DNA of 64,000 nt from CAXNKH01 sp049296795 (GTDB taxonomy: Bacteria; Pseudomonadota; Gammaproteobacteria; Burkholderiales; Burkholderiaceae_C): positions 62,001-126,000 of the forward strand of contig JBAQTC010000011.1 of NCBI GenBank assembly GCA_049296795.1. Reading direction: 5' to 3'. This document shows, one piece after another, positions 9,032 to 17,572 of this stretch; the first letter of the stretch is position 1; the number at the start of each line of letters is the position of its first letter. The translations under genes and the position numbers were made by a program. The notes under the pieces were generated by a model that saw only the letters and a list, made by a program, of their open reading frames with translations, ran no database searches and was not told the DNA's origin.

Positions 9032-10039
9032 ATGAGCACCAAAATATCGCTAACCCGTTACCTGGTTGAACAGCAACGCGTTGACGGCCACATCCCGTCT
9101 CAGCTGCGCTTGCTGCTCGAAGTGGTGGCTCGCGCCTGCAAGAGCATCAGCCAGGCCGTTAATAAGGGCGCCCTCGGCGGCATTCTGGGAACAGCGGGTA
9201 GCGAAAATGTGCAAGGTGAGGTGCAGAAAAAACTCGACATCATTGCCAACGAAGTCTTGATCGAAGCCAATGAATGGGGCGGTCACCTCGCGGCCATGGC
9301 TTCAGAAGAAATGGACAGCATCTATGTGGTGCCGAACCGTTATCCCCGGGGTGAATACCTGCTGCTGTTCGATCCGCTCGATGGCTCGAGCAACATCGAT
9401 GTCAACGTCAGTATCGGCACTATTTTCAGTGTGTTGAAAATGCCCGAAGACGACCGTGGCGTGGACGAAGGCGACTTTCTGCAGGCCGGCCGCCAGCAAG
9501 TGGCCGCCGGCTACTGCGTTTATGGTCCGCAAACCACACTGGTGCTGACCGTGGGCGATGGCGTGGCCATGTTCACGCTGGACCGCGAACAAGGATCTTT
9601 CATCCTGACCCAGGAAAACGTCCAAATCCCGCCCGACACCAAAGAATTTGCCATCAACATGAGCAACCAGCGGCACTGGGACGAGCCCGTCAAGCGCTAC
9701 ATTGATGAATGCCTAGAAGGCAAAGAGGGTCCACGGGCCAAAGACTTCAATATGCGCTGGATTGCTTCTATGGTGGCCGACGTTCATCGCATCTTGACCC
9801 GCGGCGGTATTTTTATGTACCCCTGGGACAAGCGCGAACCCAACAAACCCGGGAAGCTTCGCCTGATGTACGAGGCTAACCCCATGAGCTGGTTGATCGA
9901 ACAAGCCGGTGGTTCTGCCACCAATGGCCGGCAACGTATTCTTGATATTGAGCCGACCCAACTGCACCAGCGCGTCAGTGTGATTCTGGGCTCGAAGAAC
10001 GAAGTCGATCGCGTCACCAGTTACCACAACGCGCGATAA
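9032..10039 (+). CDS. fbp: Fructose-1,6-bisphosphatase class I
   Basis: The enzyme hydrolyses fructose 1,6-bisphosphate to fructose 6-phosphate in gluconeogenesis (and in the Calvin cycle where present). The protein is 335 residues. The metal-binding FDPLDGSSNID motif lies near residues 110-120, and the sugar-phosphate region GGIFMYPWDKREPNKPGKLR near 252-271. The EANPMSWLIEQAGG segment typical of class I enzymes follows. It sits third after prfB and pepN and ends 12 bases before a convergent gene. Confidence 0.96.
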   Translation: MSTKISLTRYLVEQQRVDGHIPSQLRLLLEVVARACKSISQAVNKGALGGILGTAGSENVQGEVQKKLDIIANEVLIEANEWGGHLAAMASEEMDSIYVVPNRYPRGEYLLLFDPLDGSSNIDVNVSIGTIFSVLKMPEDDRGVDEGDFLQAGRQQVAAGYCVYGPQTTLVLTVGDGVAMFTLDREQGSFILTQENVQIPPDTKEFAINMSNQRHWDEPVKRYIDECLEGKEGPRAKDFNMRWIASMVADVHRILTRGGIFMYPWDKREPNKPGKLRLMYEANPMSWLIEQAGGSATNGRQRILDIEPTQLHQRVSVILGSKNEVDRVTSYHNAR

Positions 10040-10051
10040 ATTTCGGTCGCT

Positions 10052-10810
10052 TCAGAAGACCGGGCGCAAGCCTTGGTTGATGAAGATGTTGCGCCCTTGG
10101 TTGGACGTCAGCCATTGCACAAACTGCCCTACTGGCTGGGTTTCAGGGCCCTTGACCCACAGCACATAGCGAGTAAACAGATCGAACTCCGGTGGGAAAG
10201 GACCGACCAAGGTGCTTGGTGCGGACTGGACCACCTCACTCATCTGGGTGATTCCCAGGGCGACCAGCCCTTGCTGCACCAGTCGCATGGTCTCGACCCC
10301 ATCATGTGCCAGCCTGGCTTTGGCCATGACTTCCCGCTCAATGCCCAGCTTGGCAATCACGGCCAAAAAATGCTTGCCAACGGTAGCGCCCCGTGCCGGA
10401 TCAGAAAAGGCAATCGAAGCCGCTTCGAGCAAGGCACGCCGCAGATCCTCGCTGCTCGCTATGCGCGGCTTGTCGTGTTGTGAACAGGCGATTGCCGCCA
10501 CCGTATCGGCCAGCGCGATGGAGCGCCCGGGCACCAGCAATCCAGCCGCCTGACTCTCAGCAATGCGCTCCTGCGTGGTGATCAGGAACCTTGCTCCCGA
10601 ATCCTGCAAGAACTTGGCTTGTGCAGCGCCAGCCGTATCGAAATCGCAAGGCAGCGTCAGCCCGCAACTCTGCTCAAACTGCTGCTTAATGACCTGGATC
10701 GGGGTTTTGACACCTGCAGCTGCGTACAACCTCAGGTCAGACTCCAAGCTTGTTTTGGCTTGCGTTTGTTCCTGGTGGCGAGGGAATTCTTTCAAAACAA
10801 TTTTCTCCAA
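10052..10810 (-). CDS. ModA-like substrate-binding domain protein lacking a signal peptide
   Basis: The roughly 247-252-residue product resembles the ModA/PBP-like periplasmic solute-binding fold. It has YAAAGVKTPIQ near the N-terminus, FDTAGAAQAKFLQDSGA, and IAFSDPARGATVGKHF in the middle, the typical 'product of the second lobe' segment of molybdate-type binders. There is no hydrophobic leader at all. The frame begins with a charged stretch (EKIVLKEFPRHQEQ or KEFPRHQEQ), so the protein should stay in the cytoplasm. Start choice is uncertain: TTG at 10810, or TTG at 10795 preceded by GGAG. No ABC permease or ATPase is adjacent. A cytoplasmic sensor or ligand-binding role is possible, but I assign no function. 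Confidence 0.65.
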   Translation of the reverse strand: MEKIVLKEFPRHQEQTQAKTSLESDLRLYAAAGVKTPIQVIKQQFEQSCGLTLPCDFDTAGAAQAKFLQDSGARFLITTQERIAESQAAGLLVPGRSIALADTVAAIACSQHDKPRIASSEDLRRALLEAASIAFSDPARGATVGKHFLAVIAKLGIEREVMAKARLAHDGVETMRLVQQGLVALGITQMSEVVQSAPSTLVGPFPPEFDLFTRYVLWVKGPETQPVGQFVQWLTSNQGRNIFINQGLRPVF

Positions 10811-10947
10811 TTAACGAACAAATCGTGGGCTTGATCGTAGCCGTTTGGCAAAACACTGCGCTTGATCGGCATAGTGGGACTGCTGCTGCAAGTCAAGCGT
10901 GTAGAATCACGCATCCTTGTGGCCTCGTACATGAGGTTTTCACCATA

Positions 10948-11023
10948 GCCGGTGTAGCTCAGTCGGTAGAGCAGCTCATTCGTAATGAGAAGGTCGGGTG
11001 TTCGATTCATCTCTCCGGCACCA
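10948..11023 (+). tRNA. tRNA-Thr (anticodon CGT)
   Basis: This is a complete 76-nt cloverleaf with an encoded CCA end. The acceptor stem begins GCCGGTG, the D-arm contains AGCTCAGTCGGTAGAGC, the anticodon stem-loop is CTCATTCGTAATGAG, and the T-arm is GGTGTTCGATTC. CGT at positions 34-36 reads ACG threonine codons. One T-T opposition (positions 6 and 67) interrupts the acceptor stem. There is no integrase or attachment repeat beside it. Confidence 0.93.
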
Positions 11024-11081
11024 AGTAAATAGAATGGCTTGCTATTGAATAGATAGCTTAAGTTCTGATCGATTCATAGGC

Positions 11082-12776
11082 ATGAATTCGAAATTAGTCA
11101 GCGCAAACGCCGCCCCAACTACCCAAGCATCTGCATTGCCCAGCCGCGGCAACATCGATCTACATCCGGTTTGGCTCATTGCAGCTTGCAGTCTCTGGCT
11201 GACGACGCTAGCCAACCTGCCCTTGTGGCAGCAGCTCAACGCACTGCCTGAGATCGAAAACTGGCGTGGCCTGGGATTTGGCGGCGCGATGATCCTGCTG
11301 ATCTTCTCGGCCCAGTGCGCCCTGTTTAGCCTGTTTAGCTGGCACTATTTCCTCAAACCCGTATTGATCTTGAGCTTGTTGGCTGCTGCTGCCGGTTTTT
11401 ATTTCATAAACGCTTATGGTGTCGTGATTGACAGCACCATGATGCTCAATGTGCTGCAAACCAATCTGCATGAGGCTGGCGATCTGCTGAACTGGCAGCT
11501 TGGGGCTAGCTTGGTCCTGCTCGGTGTACTGCCCTCTGTTGGGGTCTGGCGTTTACCGATCCAACGCATAGGCATTGGGAAAAGTATCCTGAACCTGTCC
11601 GCGATGCTGGTCCTCTCGCTGATCGTTCTGCTGGGAACTTTGACGCTGATTTTTCAGGATTTTTCATCGCTCATGCGCAACCATACGCAGATACGTTACC
11701 TGATCAACCCAATGAATTCGTTCTACGCGTTGGCTGATCTGGCTGCCAAGCCATTCCAGATCGATCACAAGACCCTGCTGCCTTTGGGTCGAGACGCACA
11801 AGCTGCCGTGGTCCAGACTGATCGGGAATAACCACCGCTCTTGGTGCTGGTGCTGGGCGAAACCGCACGCATGGGAAACTTTTCTGTCAACGGTTATGCG
11901 CGTGACACAACGCCTCTACTAGCCAAAGAAAACATCGTCAGTCTGCACAACGCTTGGGCTTGTGGCACCAGCACCGCGGCCTCCGTTCCTTGCCTGTTTT
12001 CCCATCTCGGACGCGAAGGTTTTGGCAATCGAAAAGCCAATTACAAAGGCTTACTCGACGTCTTGCAGCACGCGGGTTTAGCCGTGTTGTGGATTGACAA
12101 TCAATCGGGCTGCAAAGGTGTTTGTGAGCGCATACCGCAGGTCAACACCAGTTCCCTCAAAGACAAAGAATGGTGCCAAAACGGTGAGTGTTTCGATGAA
12201 ATTATGCTGAGTCAGCTTGACCAACGCATTGCCGCGCTGGAGCCCGAACGACGAGCTCGCGGCGTGGTGCTGGTCATGCACCAGATGGGCAGTCATGGGC
12301 CGGCCTATTACAAGCGCTCGCCCAAGAATTTCAAAAAATTTCTCCCTGAATGCACCAGCAATGCACTACAGAACTGCAGCCAGGAAGAAATAGTCAATGC
12401 TTACGACAACAGCATCGCCTACACCGACCATTTCCTAGCCGCCACCATCGCTTGGTTAAAGTCGGCTGAGAATTACTCAGCCAGTGCCATGATCTATGTG
12501 TCAGACCATGGCGAGTCACTCGGCGAGAACAATCTTTACCTACACGGCTTACCTTATGCCGTGGCGCCCGATGTGCAAAAACAAGTGCCCTGGATCAGCT
12601 GGCTCTCGCCGTCATTCGAACAACTGAGCCGGACCAACACGAACTGCCTCAAACAAAAAATCGATTCTCCGACCTCACACGACAACTACTTCCACTCGGT
12701 GCTGGGCCTGCTGGGCGTAAAAACCCAGGCCTACCAAAAGGAGTTGGACATTTACGCCAGTTGCCGGGGCGCTTGA
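11082..12776 (+). pseudogene. eptA: Lipid A phosphoethanolamine transferase (EptA-like), interrupted by an in-frame stop
   Basis: Two open segments in the same frame (11082-11831 and 11832-12776) together make one EptA-type protein of about 564 codons. The first segment carries the N-terminal membrane domain with about five helices. The second carries the periplasmic sulfatase-like domain with VLGETARMGNF, the nucleophile threonine in CGTSTAASVPC, and the metal-binding DHGESLGEN. They are separated only by TAA at 11829-11831. The context is GAA-TAA-CCA, where relatives as I remember them have Lys-Pro, so a single AAA-to-TAA change would explain it. The enzyme would add phosphoethanolamine to lipid A. 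With the stop it is probably inactive unless the stop is read through or is a sequencing error. The second segment could restart at a GTG or TTG but would lack the membrane anchor. Confidence 0.9.
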
Positions 12777-12860
12777 CCCCCCAGCTTTGCTATCATGCAT
12801 CGGCCAAGGGCTTCAGTCCCCTGGTTCAGAAATTGAAGCCCCTGTTCAACTGGAGGACGC

Positions 12861-13826
12861 ATGACAAGACAGTTCAAGCAGCTTTTCCTGATTCTTTGGC
12901 TTGCGGCATTCTCGCTGACAGCCCTCGCCCAAACCTTCCCCAACAAACCGATCCGGATCATCGTCCCCTTTCCTGCAGGTGGTGCTGCTGATTTGGCTGC
13001 CAGAACGGTGATGCGAGCGCTGTCAGAAGTTCTGGGTCAACAACTCATCATCGACAACCGGGGTGGCGCTGATGGCGCGATTGCTGGCGAAGCCGTGTTA
13101 CGTGCTAATCCGGACGGCTACACCCTGTTGTTTGCTACCACCACCGGACTCAACGCAGCGCCCGTGATGCGTAAGCTTGCTCCGTACGACCCGTTGACCG
13201 CATTCACACCCATTTCAATGGTTGGTAAATTCGGCTTCTTCCTATTTGTTCACGAATCTGTGCCGGCCAAGAGCATGGCGGAATTTCTCGCCTACGTGCG
13301 CGCCAATCCAGGAAAACTCAATTACGCCAGCGGCAACGGAACGAGCATTCTCACCACCGCTCAACTCTCCCTGGTTGAAAAACTCACCATGGTGCACGTC
13401 CCCTACAAGGGCGACGCGCCCGCCACCTCAGACCTCATCAGCGGCCATGTGCAGATGATGATAGGAACACCAGGTAGTGCCCTGGCACAAGTCAAGGAGG
13501 GCCGGTTGCGGGTCCTCGCCACCTTGCTACCCAACCGCAGCCCGTTGCTGCCAGAAACCCCCACCGCCCAGGAAACGGGAATTCAAGGCCTCACCATCTC
13601 ACCTTGGGCCGGACTATTCGGCCCCGCAGGTCTTTCTCGAGACGTGGTGGATCGACTGGCACAGGGAATGAAATCCGTTGCAGCGCGCAAAGACATACGC
13701 GAAGCGCTGGACAAAATAGCGTTCGAACTGCAAAGCTCAACACCCGAAGAAATGGCATTTTTCCTCAAGGAGCAGCTCGATGTGTGGAAGAAAACTGCGC
13801 AAGAAGTCGGGCTCGAGAAAAACTAG
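12861..13826 (+). CDS. Bug-family tripartite tricarboxylate transporter receptor
   Basis: This is a periplasmic solute-binding protein of the Bug/TctC family, 321 residues. A signal peptide (MTRQFKQLFLILWLAAFSL..ALAQ) precedes the family opening FPNKPIRIIVPFPAGGAAD. The NPDGYTLLFA and VPYKGDAPATSDLISG segments that shape the ligand pocket follow. The ATG at 12861 has GGAGG upstream. No TctA or TctB membrane genes are nearby, as is common for Bug genes in this bacterial group. The ligand, usually a carboxylate, cannot be predicted. It is followed by a second Bug gene and an alcohol dehydrogenase in the same direction. Confidence 0.92.
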   Translation: MTRQFKQLFLILWLAAFSLTALAQTFPNKPIRIIVPFPAGGAADLAARTVMRALSEVLGQQLIIDNRGGADGAIAGEAVLRANPDGYTLLFATTTGLNAAPVMRKLAPYDPLTAFTPISMVGKFGFFLFVHESVPAKSMAEFLAYVRANPGKLNYASGNGTSILTTAQLSLVEKLTMVHVPYKGDAPATSDLISGHVQMMIGTPGSALAQVKEGRLRVLATLLPNRSPLLPETPTAQETGIQGLTISPWAGLFGPAGLSRDVVDRLAQGMKSVAARKDIREALDKIAFELQSSTPEEMAFFLKEQLDVWKKTAQEVGLEKN

Positions 13827-13897
13827 CGAACTCGCGAGATCATCCTCCAAGTACCAAATGACCGCCTTGAAACTCTCTGTGTAAACTGATTTGTTTG

Positions 13898-14917
13898 ATG
13901 GAATTGACTATGACAGCAACTCTAAATGCCAAAAAAATAACAGCCTGTTTTCGCCGCCGCCAATTTCTGGGCATAGGACTGTCGGCCTCGTTATTCATGT
14001 CCAAAACTTGGTCCCAGACTGACTGGCCCACCCGTGGCTTAAAAGTAATCGTTCCCTTTTCAGCAGGTGGTGCAGCTGACACTTCGGCCCGTGCTGTGAG
14101 TAAGCGTGTCAGCGAAATCTTGGGACAACAGATCACCATTGACAACCGAACTGGCGGTAACGCACTGGTGGCCGCAGGCGTCGTATTGGCTGCGCCGAAA
14201 GATGGATACACATTCATCTGGGATGCAGCGAATCAACTAACCAACCCGGTGCTCGTGAAAGATATTCCGTTTGATTACCGCAACGCATTCACCCCAGTCA
14301 CTATGGCGGTCCGAGCGCCCCAGGCCTTGCTGGTGAGACAGGACTTTCCGGCCAAGAACCTAGAAGAGTTTATTGAGTTGGCAAAAAGCAAGCCGGCTTC
14401 GATTTCTTGCGGTACCCCACCTGCTGGTGGCATGGGCCACCTGGCGCTAGCGCTGTTGCAGCAGCGTTCAGGAATAAAGTTGATTCATACACCGTACCGC
14501 GGGGGTGCTGATGCAGCCCGGGACTTGATGGGTGGCCAAATTGATGCTGGTCTGTTCACCACCTCTACCGCTCGTAACCCGGTGGCGACTGGGAAAGCCC
14601 GAATGCTGGCAGTCACCAGTGCATCAAGGGTGCCTGCCTATGCAGATGTACCGACCATTGCTGAACGTGGCTTTGCGGGTTACGACATGGATGATTGGTT
14701 CGCGCTATTTGCCGCTACAGGTACGCCTGATAGCGCCATTGAGCGGCTACAGGCAGCGGTCACTCAAGCCGCCAAAGATCCCCAATTGACGACCCTATTG
14801 GCTCCCTTGGGCATTGTGCTTGTCGCCAACAGTTCAGCCGAATTTGCTAACTGGCTGGCCCGACAGCGTGAACTTCTACAGCGCTTGATTCGCGACAGCA
14901 ACATCGCGCTGACTTGA
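13898..14917 (+). CDS. Bug-family receptor with a twin-arginine-like leader
   Basis: This is a second Bug/TctC-family binding protein, about 339 residues. The leader contains CFRRRQFLGIGLSASLF, which resembles a Tat signal rather than a Sec signal. The mature part starts DWPTRGLKVIVPFSAGGAADTSARAV and has the usual APKDGYTF and TPYRGGADAARDLMGGQ segments. The start is uncertain: ATG 13898, or ATG 13910 with GGA eight bases upstream. Its stop overlaps the TTG proposed as the start of the downstream alcohol dehydrogenase, so the two are likely coupled. Confidence 0.9.
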   Translation: MELTMTATLNAKKITACFRRRQFLGIGLSASLFMSKTWSQTDWPTRGLKVIVPFSAGGAADTSARAVSKRVSEILGQQITIDNRTGGNALVAAGVVLAAPKDGYTFIWDAANQLTNPVLVKDIPFDYRNAFTPVTMAVRAPQALLVRQDFPAKNLEEFIELAKSKPASISCGTPPAGGMGHLALALLQQRSGIKLIHTPYRGGADAARDLMGGQIDAGLFTTSTARNPVATGKARMLAVTSASRVPAYADVPTIAERGFAGYDMDDWFALFAATGTPDSAIERLQAAVTQAAKDPQLTTLLAPLGIVLVANSSAEFANWLARQRELLQRLIRDSNIALT

Positions 14918-16086
14918 TCCCAGAGCCAAGTCAATTGAATTACTCCAAGAGATCTGACACAGAACGGTCTAGGTCAGTACTGCAATTTCTGACCACCGTT
15001 TACTTTGGTCATGGGGCTCGAGACGAATTGCCACAGCTATTGACCAAGGCCGGCGTTCAGCGGCCTCTATGGGTTACCGACCCAGGTCTGATTCAATCCG
15101 GCGTCTTCCAAAGGGTCGAGCAAACCTTGGCTGAGCCGGGAAGCTTCCCTGTGTTTTCCGACACACCCATGAACCCCACTGAAACCGCCGCAGTGGCAGG
15201 GGCTACCCAGTACCGCGAGCAGGCATGCGACTGCATCATTGGCATCGGTGGTGGTGCTGCGCTTGATCAAGCCAAGGCCATCGCCATACTTGCCAGCAAC
15301 CCGGGCCCACTTTGGAATTACTCCAATCGGCACAGCACGCCCCGGTCTATTGCCGAAGCTCCTTCGCTGTTTCTTGTAGCCACTACCGCAGGTACGGGTA
15401 GCGAAGTTGGCCGTTCGGCAGTGATCTTGTTCGACAATGGCATCAAGGCCGGCGTCCGCTGCCCCGACCTCGTCAGCGCAGCCATTTGCGATCCTGAATT
15501 GACCATGGGTCTACCACCCTTCATCACGGCGGCCACTGGCATGGACGCCTTATCGCATTGCATTGAAACCTATTGCTCTGCAAGCATCAATCCACCGGCC
15601 GATGCGATTGCGCTCGACGGCATGCAGCTGATTTTTTCGTCAATTGAACGAGCCGTACAACACGGGCAAGACCGGGACGCGCGTTGGAACATGATGATGG
15701 GCTCGCTCGAGGGGGCCATCTGTTTTCAGAAAGGTCTGGGCTCGGTCCATGCTCTCGCTCATCCACTGGGTGCCCAGGGTTTTCACCACGGAACACTCAA
15801 CGCGATCCTGCTGCCCCATGTACTGACCTACAACCGGGAGTGGATAGGCCACAAGTGGGGCGAGATCGCCAAGCGATCGGGTTGGGGACCAGAAGCCGAT
15901 TTGGGTCAATGCTTGAGCACCATGATCCAACGCCTGGGACTTCCTCAAAAGCTTGGCGCTATCGGAATTTCCAGAAATTGCATCGAAATGATCGCTGAGC
16001 AGGCCTTGCAAGACAACGCCCACAAAACCAATCCCCGGCCAATGGCACAGGGAGATTACCTCCACATTTTGGAACAGGCATTCTGA
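14914..16086 (+). CDS. Iron-containing (group III) alcohol dehydrogenase
   Basis: This is an NAD(P)-dependent, metal-containing dehydrogenase of about 390 residues. The nucleotide-binding GIGGGAALDQAKAIA lies near residue 110, and TTAGTGSEVGRSAVI near 155. The metal ligands sit in ATGMDALSHCIE and in GSVHALAHPLGAQGFHHG. The family covers alcohol dehydrogenases and maleylacetate-reductase relatives, and the substrate cannot be decided here. The frame opens with TTG at 14914 overlapping the previous stop. The first 25 or so residues are not typical of the family, so translation may begin later. It is probably co-expressed with the Bug receptor, which may import its substrate or a precursor. Confidence 0.87.
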   Translation: MIPEPSQLNYSKRSDTERSRSVLQFLTTVYFGHGARDELPQLLTKAGVQRPLWVTDPGLIQSGVFQRVEQTLAEPGSFPVFSDTPMNPTETAAVAGATQYREQACDCIIGIGGGAALDQAKAIAILASNPGPLWNYSNRHSTPRSIAEAPSLFLVATTAGTGSEVGRSAVILFDNGIKAGVRCPDLVSAAICDPELTMGLPPFITAATGMDALSHCIETYCSASINPPADAIALDGMQLIFSSIERAVQHGQDRDARWNMMMGSLEGAICFQKGLGSVHALAHPLGAQGFHHGTLNAILLPHVLTYNREWIGHKWGEIAKRSGWGPEADLGQCLSTMIQRLGLPQKLGAIGISRNCIEMIAEQALQDNAHKTNPRPMAQGDYLHILEQAF

Positions 16087-16132
16087 AATTTTTCGAGGCA
16101 TCAAACACTATGCCAAGCAGCCAGCCTCACCT

Positions 16133-16317
16133 ATTAAACCGAGATTGTTCATTAGGACGCGAGAGCATGGCGATGCGAGTTGCGTTGCAGTTGGGTGGGT
16201 CGTGAGTCGTTCATAGCCCCGCTATGGACGGTGAGGGAGCCGCCCAAATGGACGCAAATCGTCCGCCAGGCATCGCGTAGGGTCGAAGGCCCGCCAAATG
16301 GACAATCTCGGTTAAAT
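16133..16317. mobile_element. MITE-like element with 21-bp terminal inverted repeats
   Basis: The 185-bp segment is bounded by ATTAAACCGAGATTGTTCATT (16133-16153) and the inverted complement of ATTTAACCGAGATTGTCCATT (16297-16317), which match at 19 of 21 positions. The interior has no credible gene, although open frames cross it. The size, the inverted ends and the lack of a transposase fit a non-autonomous miniature element. I see no clear target-site duplication. The right end overlaps the final codons and the stop (TAA, 16312-16314) of the amidohydrolase gene. Confidence 0.75.
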
Positions 16318-17547
16318 GCTGGGTTGCTCCACCATCCCGGCTGCTGCCAGCATAGTGTTGAGAAGTACGCTGGCCCCGGCACCGATCTCATCGGGCTTTG
16401 CATTTTCCAACTCGTTATGGGACAGACCACCCTCACAGGGCACAAAAATCATCGCAGTGGGCGCAATCCGGTTCAAATACACCGCGTCATGTGCCGCTCC
16501 GCTGACAATGTCGCGGCACGACAAACCGAGCACCTCAGCCGCCCTCCTCACGCCGTCAACCAACTGAGGGGTGAAATGGCTGGGCGCGAAATACAAAACT
16601 TCCCGGATCTCGATAGAACAGCGACATTCGGCGGCGATGCTGGAGGCTGCCATTTTCAGGTCAACCACCATCGCGATGAGGGTTTCGTCCTTGGCATTAC
16701 GCAAATCCAGGGTCAAGCTCACCGCACCGGGAACCACGTTGCGCGAATTAGGAAATACCCGCAGATGGCCGACCGTTGCGCGAGCGTTGTCCGGGTAGCT
16801 GCAGGCGACGCGGTTGGTTGCGATCACCAGTCGGCTCGCAGCCAGCAGCGCATCCTGGCGCAATTCCATCGGTGTGGGCCCGGCATGCGAATCCTGACCG
16901 GTAATTTCGACGTCGAACCAGCGCTGACCCAATGCGCCCGTCACTACCCCGATGCTGGTCGTGGTGTTTTCAAGGATGGGGCCTTGTTCAATATGCGCTT
17001 CAAAGTAAGCTCCAACCTTAATGGGCTTAGCATCCCCCTGGTAGCCAATCAAATGCAAGGCTTCGGCCACAGCCACCCCGTCGATATCCTTTTGTGCCAA
17101 CATATCTTTGAGTTCGTAAACTCCGGCAAAGACACCTGATCCCATCATGGTCGGGACAAAGCGGGAACCCTCCTCATTGGTCCAGACCACGACTTCGATG
17201 GGCGCGCGGGTTTGAATCTTGAGTTCATTCAAGCGGCGCACGACTTCTAGTCCGGCCAGCACGCCGAAAGCACCATCGAACTTGCCGCCTGAGGGCTGGG
17301 TGTCGAGGTGACTGCCCGTCATCACAGGCGGGAGCGATTCGTCACTCCCATCGCGACGCGCAAAAATATTACCGATCGCATCGACCCGAATCGTCATACC
17401 GGCAGCCTTGGCCCACGCTACGAACTGATCCCGGCCCAGACGATCAAGCTCGGTCAAGGTAATCCTTCTGACTCCGCCTTTGGGCGTCGCTCCGATGCGG
17501 GCCAAAGCCATCAACGAATGCCAGAGACGTTCTGTGTCAACTTTCAT
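16312..17547 (-). CDS. N-carbamoyl-L-amino-acid hydrolase / allantoate amidohydrolase family (M20)
   Basis: This is a zinc-dependent amidohydrolase that cleaves N-carbamoyl groups (ureido compounds), about 411 residues from ATG 17547 (MKVDTERLW). Metal ligands are visible in TGSHLDTQPSGGKFDGAFG, TNEEGSRF and FEAHIEQGP. The dimerisation-domain motif GQDSHAGPTPM and the C-terminal PCEGGLSHNE are intact. The family includes L-N-carbamoylases, beta-ureidopropionase and allantoate amidohydrolase; sequence alone does not choose between them. The adjacent amidase and upstream hydantoin-racemase-like gene favour a carbamoylase role, as inference only. The stop codon and the last two codons lie in the terminal repeat of a MITE-like element, so the original C-terminus may have differed. 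Confidence 0.85.
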   Translation of the reverse strand: MKVDTERLWHSLMALARIGATPKGGVRRITLTELDRLGRDQFVAWAKAAGMTIRVDAIGNIFARRDGSDESLPPVMTGSHLDTQPSGGKFDGAFGVLAGLEVVRRLNELKIQTRAPIEVVVWTNEEGSRFVPTMMGSGVFAGVYELKDMLAQKDIDGVAVAEALHLIGYQGDAKPIKVGAYFEAHIEQGPILENTTTSIGVVTGALGQRWFDVEITGQDSHAGPTPMELRQDALLAASRLVIATNRVACSYPDNARATVGHLRVFPNSRNVVPGAVSLTLDLRNAKDETLIAMVVDLKMAASSIAAECRCSIEIREVLYFAPSHFTPQLVDGVRRAAEVLGLSCRDIVSGAAHDAVYLNRIAPTAMIFVPCEGGLSHNELENAKPDEIGAGASVLLNTMLAAAGMVEQPSI

Positions 17548-17572
17548 CGGCTTCGAGCCCTTAAATTTGTTT

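Noticed and set aside
10040..10075. Possible terminator between fbp and the convergent ModA-like gene (CGGTC/GACCG)
   Set aside because: The stem is only five base pairs, partly inside the coding region, and has no T-run.
10948..11090. tRNA-Thr as an attachment site of an integrated island
   Set aside because: No integrase gene and no duplicated tRNA 3' end were found in the window.
16180..17139. Long plus-strand open frame of 319 codons
   Set aside because: It is antisense to the intact M20 amidohydrolase gene and starts in the MITE-like element; no protein motif is present.
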